DNA from: an uncultured Opitutia bacterium
Lineage (GTDB): Bacteria > Verrucomicrobiota > Verrucomicrobiia > Opitutales > Opitutaceae
NCBI GenBank assembly: GCA_903900845.1
Contig: CAIUOU010000167.1
Location: 1 to 64,000 of the forward strand
Direction: 5' to 3'
DNA length: 64,000 bases
The position numbers and the translations under genes were made by a program. The notes below the pieces were generated by a model. It did not search any database, was not told the origin of the DNA, and saw only the letters and a program-made list of their open reading frames with translations. Of this stretch, positions 31,778-41,396 are shown in pieces (the stretch's first letter is position 1; each line of letters begins with the position of its first letter).

Positions 31778-31813
31778 GGCCCTCGTCGCCCCAAGGCGCG
31801 AGGGCCTTTTTTT
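31778..31813 (+). terminator. Rho-independent terminator
   Basis: GGCCCTCG-T-CGCC-CCAA-GGCG-CGAGGGCC stem followed by TTTTTTT. Confidence 0.92.
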
Positions 31814-31854
31814 CGGACTACCGGCGGGGTGCGGCCGGAAACCCCTTTCAGGGA

Positions 31855-33198
31855 TCAGCGCTTCTTCTTGCCACCCTTCTTGCCGGCCCCAGCCGGAGCG
31901 TCGGGCGCGCTGGGCTCGGCCTGCTCCGCGCTCCATTTGTCCCATAGCGCCTGCAGTTCGCGGACCCGGGCGGGCTGGACGGCGGCGAGGTCCCGGGTCT
32001 CGCCGATGTCCTTTGAAAGATCGTACAACTCGGGCTTTCCACTTCCGCCCTTCGAGACGACCAGCTTCAGGTCGCCGTGGCGCACGGCCCATTGCGGACC
32101 GTACCGCCAGAAGAGCGTCTGGTGCGGCCGGGCGGGATTGGCGCCGGCCACGAAGGGCGCGAGGTCCACGCCGTCGAGCCGCCAGGAGGCTTCGGGTTTA
32201 CCTCCCGCGGCGGCGACCACCGTCGGGAGGACATCGAGGTTGAGCACGGGGAAATCGTAGACCTTGCCGGCGGGCCAGCGCCCCTTCCATCGCGCCACAA
32301 AAGGCACGCGCGGCCCGCCCTCGAAGGTGGTCATCTTGAAGCCCCGCAGCGCACCGTTGCCGGAGGTCGTGCTTTGCGTCGGCCCGCCATTGTCGGCGAT
32401 GAAGAAAACGATCGTGTTATCCTCCTGTCCAAGGGCCTTCACCTTTCCCATCACGCGGCCGACCGCGTCGTCCATTGAAGAGAGCATCGCGGCGAAGATC
32501 CGGCGCTTCTCATCCGTGATGCCGGAAAAACGATCGAGGTACTTCTTCGGCGCCTGGAGCGGGGCGTGCTGGGCGTTGAACGGGAGATAGAGGAACCACG
32601 GCCGGTCACGGCTGCGCTCGATCCAATCCACCGCCCGTTCGGCATAGGCATCGGTCGTGTAAAACGCGGGGTCCGCGACGGGCCGGACGTCGTCGGAGAT
32701 GCGCGAGTCGACGAAGTTCGTCGGATGGAAGAAGGGCGCGTTGGCGAGGGTGCCGTAGAACTCGTCGAAGCCGCGCCGCGTGGGCCGGTACTCCAGGCCG
32801 CCGCCGAGGTGCCACTTGCCAATGCAGGCCGTCGCGTAACCGAGGGAACGGAGCCGGTCGGCAATGGTCGTCTGGTCGAGGCGGAGGCCGGACCGGTTGG
32901 CGACGCTGTTGAACTCATGACCGAATCGCGTCGGGTAACGCCCGGTGAGCAGGCCGGCGCGCGACGGGCTGCAATACGTGGCGGCGACATAGCCGTTGGT
33001 GAACCGCACCCCTTCACGGGCAATGGCGTCAATGTGAGGTGTCGGGATCTGCGGGTTGCCTTGGCAGCCGAGTTCACCCCAGCCGAGGTCGTCGGCGAAA
33101 AAGATCACGACATTCGGCCGGGCGGCGAAGGAAACGGACGGAGGAAGGAGGCCGAGGAGGGCCACGAGGAGCGTGAGCAGGCGGGCACGGGGCATCAT
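31855..33198 (-). CDS. sulfatase
   Basis: NVVIFFADDLGWGELGCQGNPQIPTPHIDAIAREG; ATYCSPSRAGLLTGRYPTR; C-terminal Lys-rich tail. Confidence 0.95.
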   Translation of the reverse strand: MMPRARLLTLLVALLGLLPPSVSFAARPNVVIFFADDLGWGELGCQGNPQIPTPHIDAIAREGVRFTNGYVAATYCSPSRAGLLTGRYPTRFGHEFNSVANRSGLRLDQTTIADRLRSLGYATACIGKWHLGGGLEYRPTRRGFDEFYGTLANAPFFHPTNFVDSRISDDVRPVADPAFYTTDAYAERAVDWIERSRDRPWFLYLPFNAQHAPLQAPKKYLDRFSGITDEKRRIFAAMLSSMDDAVGRVMGKVKALGQEDNTIVFFIADNGGPTQSTTSGNGALRGFKMTTFEGGPRVPFVARWKGRWPAGKVYDFPVLNLDVLPTVVAAAGGKPEASWRLDGVDLAPFVAGANPARPHQTLFWRYGPQWAVRHGDLKLVVSKGGSGKPELYDLSKDIGETRDLAAVQPARVRELQALWDKWSAEQAEPSAPDAPAGAGKKGGKKKR

Positions 33199-33323
33199 GG
33201 TTATTGGGGGCGGCCGGATACAGCGGTGAAAACGGCCCGGAGGCGAGACGTGAGGCGGCGGTTGACTCCGCTCCGTCCCATGACCCGGTTTGCCACCGCG
33301 GCGGCGTTTACCATGCTCCTGCC

Positions 33324-34592
33324 ATGCCCCGCTCCCGTCCTACCCTGCCCGGCGGCGTCGCGCTGCTCGCACTGCTAGCACTGCTCGCCCTTGGTCCGCG
33401 GACCGACGCCGCGCCGCTGCACCAGAGCAACATCCTCTTCGCGCCCGAGTCATGGCACAACCACGCCTCCTGTGTGGTGGAACTGCCGAACGGCGACCTC
33501 CTCGCGTGCTGGTTCCACGGCTCCGGCGAGCGCACCGCCGACGACGTGAAGGTGGAGGGCGCGCGCCTACGCCGGGGCGCCAAGGAATGGGGCCCGCGCT
33601 TCAGCCTGGCGGACACCCCGGGTTTCCCCGACTGCAACCCGGCCATGTTCCTGGATCCGCGAGGCCGGCTCTGGCTCATCTGGATCACGATCCAGTCGAA
33701 CCGCTGGGAATCGTCGCTGCTCAAGTTTCGGCGCTCGGACGATTTCCTGGGTGACGGCCCGCCCCGCTGGCACGAAAGCGGAGTGATCCATCTCAAGCCG
33801 CCCGAGGAATTCGCCGCAGCCGCCCTCGCGCACTATGACCGCGTCGAGCCGGTCCGCCTAGCGGCGGCGGCCGACGAGGAAGCGCGCGGCAAGGTACGGG
33901 AGGAGTTCGCGACCTACCGCTCGCTCGCACGGGACCGCCTCTCGCAACGCCTCGGGTGGATGCCGCGCGCGCATCCGTTCGTGCTGGAGGACCGGCGGAT
34001 CATCCTGCCGCTCTACTCGGACGGTTTTGATTTCTCGCTGATGGCACTGAGTGACGATGGCGGGGAAACCTGGCGCACCAGCACGCCGGTCATCGGCGAG
34101 GGCAACATCCAGCCCAGCATCGTGCGCCGGCGCGACGGGAGCCTCTACACGCTGATGCGCGACAACGGACCGCCGCCGAAGCGCCTCCTGCAGTCCGAGT
34201 CGCGAGACGGCGGGGAATCCTGGTCGGCCGCGACCGACAGCGCGGTCCCGAATCCAGGCTCCGGCGCCGAGATCATCGGCCTGCGCGACGGCCTTTGGGC
34301 GTTGATCTCGAACGACACCGAAACGGGGCGCCACCGGCTCACGGTGAAGTTCTCGGACGACGAGGGCCGCACTTGGCGCTGGCAACGCGCGCTGGAGGAG
34401 GATCCCGCCGGGTCGTCGGGCGGGCGCTATCATTATCCCAGCCTGATCGAGGCGGCCGACGGGACGCTGCACGCGACGTACAGCCATCACGCGAACGCTG
34501 CGGCGGAGGCCGGCGGCGCCCAGCGCAAGACGATCAAGCACGCGCATTTCAACCGGGAGTGGGTCAAAGCGGGCGGCGCGACCGCCCGCTGA
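33324..34592 (+). CDS. exo-alpha-sialidase / BNR-repeat protein
   Basis: HNHASCVVELPNGDLLACWFHGSGERTADD; SDDGGETW, SRDGGESW, SDDEGRTW Asp-box repeats. Confidence 0.9.
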   Translation: MPRSRPTLPGGVALLALLALLALGPRTDAAPLHQSNILFAPESWHNHASCVVELPNGDLLACWFHGSGERTADDVKVEGARLRRGAKEWGPRFSLADTPGFPDCNPAMFLDPRGRLWLIWITIQSNRWESSLLKFRRSDDFLGDGPPRWHESGVIHLKPPEEFAAAALAHYDRVEPVRLAAAADEEARGKVREEFATYRSLARDRLSQRLGWMPRAHPFVLEDRRIILPLYSDGFDFSLMALSDDGGETWRTSTPVIGEGNIQPSIVRRRDGSLYTLMRDNGPPPKRLLQSESRDGGESWSAATDSAVPNPGSGAEIIGLRDGLWALISNDTETGRHRLTVKFSDDEGRTWRWQRALEEDPAGSSGGRYHYPSLIEAADGTLHATYSHHANAAAEAGGAQRKTIKHAHFNREWVKAGGATAR

Positions 34593-34641
34593 GGGACGGC
34601 ACGCTTGCCAAGCGAAAGGCCGCGCGCATCGTTCGCCTCCC

Positions 34642-35289
34642 ATGCATTTCGACCACCTGCAGGCCTCCCTTTCAGCCCCGGTCCCGCGTCTCGACGACGA
34701 GGAGGACGAGCCGGAGGAAGGCGGCGCGAAGAAGGCGCCGGGACCGGTCGCGATGATGATCGCGCGGAAGTTCCTGGAGCAACGGAAGATCTTCCTCTGG
34801 GGCGCGGTGACCGACGAAACCGCGAAGGATATCACCGAGAAACTGCTTTACCTCGAGAGCGCGGCGCCGGGGAAGGACATCACCTTCTACATCAACACGC
34901 CGGGCGGCTCGATCACCGCGGGCATGGCCGTTTACGACACCATGCAGCTGATCACGTCGCCAATCACCGTGGTGGTCACCGGCATGGCCGCGTCCATGGG
35001 TTCGATCCTCCTTTCCGGCGCGAAAAAAGGGCGCCGGCTGCTTTACCCGCACTCGCGCGTCCTGATCCACCAGCCGCTCATCTCCGGGCGCATGATCGGT
35101 CCGGCGAGCGACATCAACATCCAGGCCCGCGAGATGGAGAAGTTGCGCTCGGAGTTGAACCAGATCCTCGCCACCGCCTCCGGACAGCCGCTGGAGCGGA
35201 TCAACCGCGATACCGACCGCGACTTCTATCTGAACGCGACTGAAGCCATCGAGTACGGTCTCGCCGACCGGATCGTCGACAAGGTCTGA
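34642..35289 (+). CDS. clpP: ATP-dependent Clp protease proteolytic subunit
   Basis: FYINTPGGSITAGMAVYDTMQ; GMAASMGSILLSGAKKGRRLLYPHSRVLIHQP; DRDFYLNATEAIEYGLADRIV. Confidence 0.95.
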   Translation: MHFDHLQASLSAPVPRLDDEEDEPEEGGAKKAPGPVAMMIARKFLEQRKIFLWGAVTDETAKDITEKLLYLESAAPGKDITFYINTPGGSITAGMAVYDTMQLITSPITVVVTGMAASMGSILLSGAKKGRRLLYPHSRVLIHQPLISGRMIGPASDINIQAREMEKLRSELNQILATASGQPLERINRDTDRDFYLNATEAIEYGLADRIVDKV

Positions 35290-35298
35290 ACGCGGCGT

Positions 35299-36954
35299 TC
35301 ACCGCCCGGACGCGGCGGCCGGTGGCAGCCTGAGCAATTCCGCCTGCCACCCTTCCGCGTCCGACATTGAACCGGCGTCGCGCGCCGCGCGAATCGCTTC
35401 CGGCAGCCATTGGAGGCGGAGGTTCGCGCCGAGCGCCGGCAATGCTAGCAGCCGGCGCCACCACTCCAGCGCGGCGTCGCCCTTCCCCGCTGCTTGCAGC
35501 GTCACCGCCGCCTCCCGCCAAAGGGCCCACTCGTCCACCGGAACCTTCGCGGCCGGCCGTACCGAGGCGAGCGCGGCGGCCCCCTCGGCGGCGTCGCCGC
35601 GATCCAGCAGCCGCCTCGCCACCGCCAAGCCCAGCGTGAGTCCGGGCGCACGCCGATGCTCGATCCGCGCCAAATCCAGCGCCTCGTCGGCCCTGCCCTC
35701 GGCCTCCATCCGTTTCACCCGGCGCAACACGTTGTAGGCGTCAGGGGAGCCCGGCTCCGGAATCCGGGCGGACGGGAGCCGAAGATCATCCCGCGCGAAA
35801 GGCCGATACAGGGGATCACCGATCGCCACCGCCTGCCAGCTGAGCGCCGGCAGTGAGAAATAAACCGCCTCGACCCAGGTTGCTCCGCGCGCCAGGGCTC
35901 GCAGCAGAAGATGGGGCGCATGGGTGAATGAAAGGTAGGGCTCGTGCACGTTTCCCACGGTGGCCGTGACCCCGCGCGCGACAAACGGCCCCGTCCAGCC
36001 GGAATTCGGCGAGCGCAGCGTTGCCGCCGAGTAACTGTGCAGATGGAGCGCGATCGCCCCCGGGGGGAAACGAAAGCCAGGCAGAGCGAAAGGCCCCTCC
36101 ACCGAGCCGGCGTACCAACCGAAGTAAAGCACTGGTGCATCGAAGCGCGCATGCGCGGGAAACGTCCCGGGCTCCCGGTCGATGGTCGGATCGAACCCGA
36201 GATCAGCCAACTGCCGGGCCACCGCCTCGAACCATGCATCGCCGATCTCGTCGCGATTCGCGATGTCCACGTAAGCCCTGCCCCGGAGCCCGTCGCGTTC
36301 CGCCGCGAGCGCGCGTTCCACCAGCGCCGCGGCGTCGGCCGCCGTGGGCCCGTCGAGCCGCGCGACCCGCACCACCTGCCGGAGGTCGCCGCCGGCCGGC
36401 GAGGCGTTCTGGAAAAGCGGATTGGGAACGAACGCGTTGATCGGGTAATTGGGACTCGCGAGCAGGCTCAGCTCGGCGTCGACCGACCCCGCGTTGGTCC
36501 GGAACTCGCCGCGGCGCGTGAAGGGAGGCGCGTCGACGTAGAGCGACGGATCGTGCTCCAGCTTGAGCGGAACACCGCGGCAGACGACCAGCGCGGCGAT
36601 GCGGTGACCATTGGGCGCGTGCTTGCGCCGGCCCGCGGCGTCGCGCGTCGCCATCGGGATCGCGTCGATCCAGCGTTCCGCCACCAGCCGCTCCAGCAGC
36701 GGGTTCCAGATCGTGTTCACGAAATCCCGCCAGCCGATCGATTCGGCGACCGGCATCCTCCAGGCGAGCACGTTCGACTCCGGCACCGCCCGCGCGGCGA
36801 CATAACGGCGCGCGAGGTCGAGCGAGTCCGCGTCCGCCGCATTCGCGAGCACCAGGACGCGTGCGGGCACGGGGGAGCTCCCTGGGTCCCAATCCGCCGC
36901 CGGCGCCGCGAGGCCGAGCAGTCCCGGCAGCAGGAAGCGGAGGGTGCGCGGCAT
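35299..36954 (-). CDS. TIGR03790 family protein
   Basis: VLVLANAADADSLDLARRYVAARAVPESNVLAW...AALVVCRGVPLKLE; secreted; TPR-like C-terminus. Confidence 0.8.
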   Translation of the reverse strand: MPRTLRFLLPGLLGLAAPAADWDPGSSPVPARVLVLANAADADSLDLARRYVAARAVPESNVLAWRMPVAESIGWRDFVNTIWNPLLERLVAERWIDAIPMATRDAAGRRKHAPNGHRIAALVVCRGVPLKLEHDPSLYVDAPPFTRRGEFRTNAGSVDAELSLLASPNYPINAFVPNPLFQNASPAGGDLRQVVRVARLDGPTAADAAALVERALAAERDGLRGRAYVDIANRDEIGDAWFEAVARQLADLGFDPTIDREPGTFPAHARFDAPVLYFGWYAGSVEGPFALPGFRFPPGAIALHLHSYSAATLRSPNSGWTGPFVARGVTATVGNVHEPYLSFTHAPHLLLRALARGATWVEAVYFSLPALSWQAVAIGDPLYRPFARDDLRLPSARIPEPGSPDAYNVLRRVKRMEAEGRADEALDLARIEHRRAPGLTLGLAVARRLLDRGDAAEGAAALASVRPAAKVPVDEWALWREAAVTLQAAGKGDAALEWWRRLLALPALGANLRLQWLPEAIRAARDAGSMSDAEGWQAELLRLPPAAASGR

Positions 36955-36969
36955 CGCCGTCGGGCAGAC

Positions 36970-38016
36970 TCAGGGCGCGGTCTTCGCCGCGCCGGCCTGC
37001 CGGCGCACCAACGCGGCCCGCAGGTAGGTGTCGGGCACGGCGCCACGCCACGCGGTGAGCCAGATCGCGGACAACATGCGGCCGCCGTCCAGCATCCGCT
37101 GCTCCACGAAGGCGCGCGCCTCGTCGTGCACCCTCGCGCCCGCGGCCTGCCCAAGCTTGCCCTCCTTCTCCATGACGTAGAGCGGCTCGACCATCGTGTG
37201 CTGCCGGCGCAGGTAGTCGAAGACGGCGACAAACATGGGGTCGCGGCGATCCTCGCGCGGAGCGAGCGAGATCACGATCGCGGGCGGGACGCGCGGCAGA
37301 AGAGGCTCGAGACGGATGCCGGCCTTGGCGGCGAGACCCCCGTCGATCCAGGAGTGGATCCCGTTCCACGTGGTGTAGCCGCGGGGATTTTCACCCGCCC
37401 AGCCGTTGTAGTGCTTGGTGGTGTGGAGCGGCTGGGCGCAATCGCCGACAAAGTGGCCCAGGACGCCCATCATGTAGACGACGTTGGCCCGGGCGTTCTC
37501 CACCTCCTCCGGCGTCCCCAATTCCTCGTAGACGCGCAGGTAGGAGAATCCAGAGCGCAGGCGGCCGAAGTGTTCGGTGATGGCCCACGGCGCGAACCCC
37601 GGCCACTCCTGCGTGCGATCGGCGTTCCGCGCCGGATCGATCGGCTGAAAGTTGCGCGCGTTAGCGGCGCGGCCGGCCGCGAACTGCACGACGAACTCGT
37701 ACCGGAACGAGGACACGGTCTCGAGATCGAGCCCCGCCTCAGGAATATACTCCAGGTCACAGAAATGGTCGGTCCAGCTGCCGCCGGAATGCTTCACCGG
37801 CAGATCCGGCACGTTGCGCCAGCGGTCGGCCTCCCCGGAAAGGAAGGCGATGCGCTCGGCGTTGGCCGGCGTGCGCACGAACGCGGGGAACTCGGTCGGC
37901 AGCGCCGCGAGGGCCAGGTGGTGGACGATGCGGTGGCCCTCGTAGTCCCACGCGCGGGACACGGCGGCGGGGGACAGCGGGAGCAGGGCCGTCAGGGTGA
38001 GGAGGGCGGGCTTCAT
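36970..38016 (-). CDS. S1/P1 nuclease-like zinc-dependent hydrolase
   Basis: Signal peptide then AWDYEGHRIVHHLAL; GHFVGDCAQPLHTTKHYNGWAGENPRGYTTWNGIHSWIDGG. Confidence 0.75.
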   Translation of the reverse strand: MKPALLTLTALLPLSPAAVSRAWDYEGHRIVHHLALAALPTEFPAFVRTPANAERIAFLSGEADRWRNVPDLPVKHSGGSWTDHFCDLEYIPEAGLDLETVSSFRYEFVVQFAAGRAANARNFQPIDPARNADRTQEWPGFAPWAITEHFGRLRSGFSYLRVYEELGTPEEVENARANVVYMMGVLGHFVGDCAQPLHTTKHYNGWAGENPRGYTTWNGIHSWIDGGLAAKAGIRLEPLLPRVPPAIVISLAPREDRRDPMFVAVFDYLRRQHTMVEPLYVMEKEGKLGQAAGARVHDEARAFVEQRMLDGGRMLSAIWLTAWRGAVPDTYLRAALVRRQAGAAKTAP

Positions 38017-38050
38017 GGGTACGGTGGAATCGGCGCGGGCGCGGCGGACC

Positions 38051-39148
38051 TCACTTCGCCCGGGCGCGGGCGAGCACGGCGGCGTAATCGCGGAGACCGG
38101 CCGCGATGGCGACCGCCAACTGCTGGCGGTGGGCGGGAGAGGCGATCTTCCTCGCCTCGGCGTCGCTGCTGAGAAACCCGCACTCAACCAGCACGCCCGG
38201 GCAATCCAGCGGGCGCAGCACGGCCAGGTGCATGAGCTTCTTGCCACGGTCGTCGGATTTGAGGTCGTTGACGAAACGGCGGTGCAGCGCGTGGGCGAGC
38301 AACACGTTCCAATGGTCGTGCCGGTTGGCCGGCGAGGCGAACTCCTCGGTGTCGTCCCGCGCGCCGGCACCCCAGGCGTTGGTGGAACGTTGGAACCGCG
38401 GGGCGAAGGTGTAGACCTCGACGCCGGACGTGCGGTTGTCGCGCGGCACGGCGTTGAAATGAATGCTGACAAAAACGTCCGCCTTGGCGGCCCGTGCGGC
38501 CGCCGCGCGCTGGGGCAGGGCGACGAAGGAGTCGTCGTCCCGCGTGAGCAGCACGCGATGCCCGTCGGCCTCGAGGAGGCGTTGCGCGCGCCGGGCAACG
38601 TCGAGCGTGAGCGTCTTTTCGCTGATACCCAGCCGATCGTTGATCTTGCCGGGATCGGTCCCGCCGTGGCCGGGATCGAGCACGATCACTCGGGGCGCGG
38701 CCCGCGGGGCCTGACCGTGGCCCGGCCTTAGCAACGGCAGCAGGCAGCGCTCGTGATCGACGCGGCTCACGAAGGCGTCCCCACCGCTGGCGACGACCGG
38801 ATCACCGAGGAACACGCGCAGGCCGTTCACCGTGATCTCACGGCTGTCGGTCTCGACTTCCGCGCGACCACCCGGCCCCTTCAACTCGAGGCGGCGCCCG
38901 GCTTCCAGCCAGTTCAGCCGGGCGCCGAGCCGCGGCGCGGCGGCGGCGAGGGAAACGTATTCGATCCGCCCGAAGCGCTTTCCGGGCAGCGGCTTCTCGC
39001 CGGAGGGCGCGGCCGGAGCGGAGGCGGACGGCACCGCGGGGGACGCCGCGCCCGGCCGGGTGGGCGCGGATCGCACGGAGTTCTCGGCCGCCCCGGCGGG
39101 AAACGCCGGGACGATCGCGAGGAACAGCAGGAACGCCGCCCGGATCAT
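38051..39148 (-). CDS. N-acetylmuramoyl-L-alanine amidase (Amidase_3)
   Basis: RVIVLDPGHGGTDPGKINDRLGISEKTLTLDVARR; ADVFVSIHFNAVP; VLVECGFLSSDAEA. Confidence 0.92.
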   Translation of the reverse strand: MIRAAFLLFLAIVPAFPAGAAENSVRSAPTRPGAASPAVPSASAPAAPSGEKPLPGKRFGRIEYVSLAAAAPRLGARLNWLEAGRRLELKGPGGRAEVETDSREITVNGLRVFLGDPVVASGGDAFVSRVDHERCLLPLLRPGHGQAPRAAPRVIVLDPGHGGTDPGKINDRLGISEKTLTLDVARRAQRLLEADGHRVLLTRDDDSFVALPQRAAAARAAKADVFVSIHFNAVPRDNRTSGVEVYTFAPRFQRSTNAWGAGARDDTEEFASPANRHDHWNVLLAHALHRRFVNDLKSDDRGKKLMHLAVLRPLDCPGVLVECGFLSSDAEARKIASPAHRQQLAVAIAAGLRDYAAVLARARAK

Positions 39149-39161
39149 GGCGGCGACAACC

Positions 39162-39818
39162 TCAGGTCGGACCAGCGCCGGTAGCCTGGTTTTCCTCTTC
39201 GGGCTCCACGTCCTCGGTCTCCTGAAGGAACCTGGGCTTCCGCTTGTTGGCGGGCAGCGGCGTCAGCATCACGTGGATGTTGCGCCCGATAAGTTTGGGG
39301 TCGGCGTCGGGATGAGCCATCCCGGCGAGTTCGGTGACGGCGCGCTTCATCACGTCGAAACCAATCTCGGTGTGCGCCATCTCTCGGCCGCGGAACTTGA
39401 GGCGCATCTTCACCTTGTTGCCATGGTCGAGGAACTCCTCGGCATGGCGCAGCTTCGTCTCAAAGTCGTGCTGCGCGATGCGCGCGGTGAACTCGATCTC
39501 CTTGATCTTGCTGGCCGTGGACTTCGCGTTCGAGGTCTTCTTCTGCTCCTCGTACACGTACTTGCCGAAGTCCATGATGCGGCAGACCGGCGGCGTGGCG
39601 TTCGGAGCCACCTCCACGAGATCCAGGCCGTTCTCCAGCGCGAGATTGATCGCCTTGGTGGTGTCGATGATTCCCAGTTGCTTGCCCTCGGGGGAGATCA
39701 ACCGCACCTGAGGAACCTTGATCCGGTGATTGCGGCGGATGGCCGCGAAGGGGTCGACGTTGCGACGCTGGTAGGAACCGGGGCGGCCGCCTGGGGCGGA
39801 GGGAGACGATAGGGCCAT
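39162..39818 (-). CDS. infC: translation initiation factor IF-3
   Basis: NHRIKVPQVRLISPEGKQLGIIDTTKAINLALENGLDLVEVAPNATPPVCRIMDFGKYVYEEQKK; start set at MALSSPS. Confidence 0.96.
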   Translation of the reverse strand: MALSSPSAPGGRPGSYQRRNVDPFAAIRRNHRIKVPQVRLISPEGKQLGIIDTTKAINLALENGLDLVEVAPNATPPVCRIMDFGKYVYEEQKKTSNAKSTASKIKEIEFTARIAQHDFETKLRHAEEFLDHGNKVKMRLKFRGREMAHTEIGFDVMKRAVTELAGMAHPDADPKLIGRNIHVMLTPLPANKRKPRFLQETEDVEPEEENQATGAGPT

Positions 39819-39912
39819 CAATAGTTGCGGTAGTGAGACGGGACCAGACCTTGTCGCTCGAACCCTTCCTCTCGGCAAGGGTTATTTCCACCGGCCCCGC
39901 ACGACGCGGCGT

Positions 39913-40335
39913 TCAAACACTGAAACTCTCGCCGCAGGAGCAACTGGCCTTCGCGTTGGGATTGGAGAACTTGAACCCACCCGCCACCAACGCGGCGGAG
40001 TAATCAACCTCCGTGCCTTTGAGGTAGAGCGCGCTGCGGCTGTCCACCACGACCGCCACGCCGGCGGTCCGGACCAGGATATCACCCCGGCGCGGTTCGG
40101 GAACGAACTTCATCTTGTAACTGAGGCCGTTGCAGCCGCCGCCGGTAATCGCCACGCGCAGCAACTCGCCTTGGGCCTCACGCACGATCAAAGCGCGGAC
40201 CTTGTCGCCGGCCGACGGCGTCAGCCGCACCAGGCTCTCCCCACCTTCCCGGACCCCGTCGGGCAGACCGGGGCCGTTCACCCCCGGCGCGGAGGAAACG
40301 GGAGGAGTCAGGACGGCGGAGGACATCCACCACAC
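39913..40335 (-). CDS. HesB/IscA/ErpA-type iron-sulfur cluster assembly protein
   Basis: LRVAITGGGCNGLSYKMKFV and SCSCGESFSV conserved cysteines; start may be 40326. Confidence 0.93.
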   Translation of the reverse strand: MWWMSSAVLTPPVSSAPGVNGPGLPDGVREGGESLVRLTPSAGDKVRALIVREAQGELLRVAITGGGCNGLSYKMKFVPEPRRGDILVRTAGVAVVVDSRSALYLKGTEVDYSAALVAGGFKFSNPNAKASCSCGESFSV

Positions 40336-40433
40336 GAAATCGCCGGTTCAGGGCGGCGCAACTTTCGAGTGACAGCCCGGACCGGAAGATTTCGGCTGAC
40401 GCCCCGACGCGGACATGCGCGGCTGAGTCCGTC

Positions 40434-41396
40434 ATGAGAAACATCCAGCCGCCCGCCCGTTTCTCCGCCGGCACCGCGATCGTCCTCGTGCTCGGGGTCA
40501 TCGTCGTGGAGGCCGTGATGGAGGCCTTGTTCACGCGGGGGCTGCGGGCCGCGGCGGCGTACGGACGGTTCGCTTCGCCGGCGGGTTGGGAGGAGATCGA
40601 AGCGTCGCTTTTGATCGCGACCAAGCTGCTGGCGACCGCGCTGGTGGCGGGCTGGGCGTTGCGCCGCAACGACGAGACCTGGGGGTACGCGGGACGCATG
40701 GGGTTCCAACCCGGCCACCTGGCCGCTGCGTTCCTCCCGATCGTGGCGGGCATCATCGTGTGCCTGTCCGAGCTGGATAATCTTTTCCGCGCCGTGCTGC
40801 CGGGCGCGCTCCTCGAGCAGCTGGATTTCGCGCCCGACCTGGACGCGCTGGTCAACATCTCCTGGCAGGGCCCGGTGCTCGCCGTCGTGATCGCGCCCCT
40901 CACCGAGGAGCTTGTGTTCCGCGGACTGATCCTGCGCGGCCTGCTGGGGCGCTGGCGGCCCGCGGCGGCGGTCACGGCGTCCGCCCTGCTTTTCGCGGCC
41001 ACGCATCTCAATCCCGCGCAAGTGCCGGTGGCGATGCTGCTCGGGCTGATCCTGGGCTGGACCTACGTGCGCACGCGCTCGCTCGGGCTCTGCGTCGCGG
41101 GCCACGCCCTGAACAACGCCTCGACCTACGTGAGCGACTTCCCCTTCGAGGTTAGCGGCTTCAACTTTGTCCCGGAGGCAGCAGCGGTGGTCTTCCATCC
41201 CTGGTGGTTCAACGCGATCGGCGCGCTGCTGCTGGGCGCAGGCTTGTGGTGGATCCATCGTCACGCCCCGCCCGCCGCGCCATGGAGGCGCCCCGCCGAA
41301 CCCGGCCCGCGGAGGGAAGAACCGCCGCTACTCTCGCCGCCGCCACTCCTAGTTGGGGGTTGTCAGGCCGGGACCGCCCGCGACAGTGGCGGACCC
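40434..41396 (+). CDS. CPBP family intramembrane metalloprotease (module in frame with proA)
   Basis: APLTEELVFRGLILRGLLGRW (EExxxR), FAATHLNPAQ, AGHALNNAS; no stop codon before the proA start. Confidence 0.85.

Noticed and set aside
35944-38172. 742-aa plus-strand ORF
   Set aside because: Antisense to the TIGR03790 and S1/P1-like genes; shadow composition.
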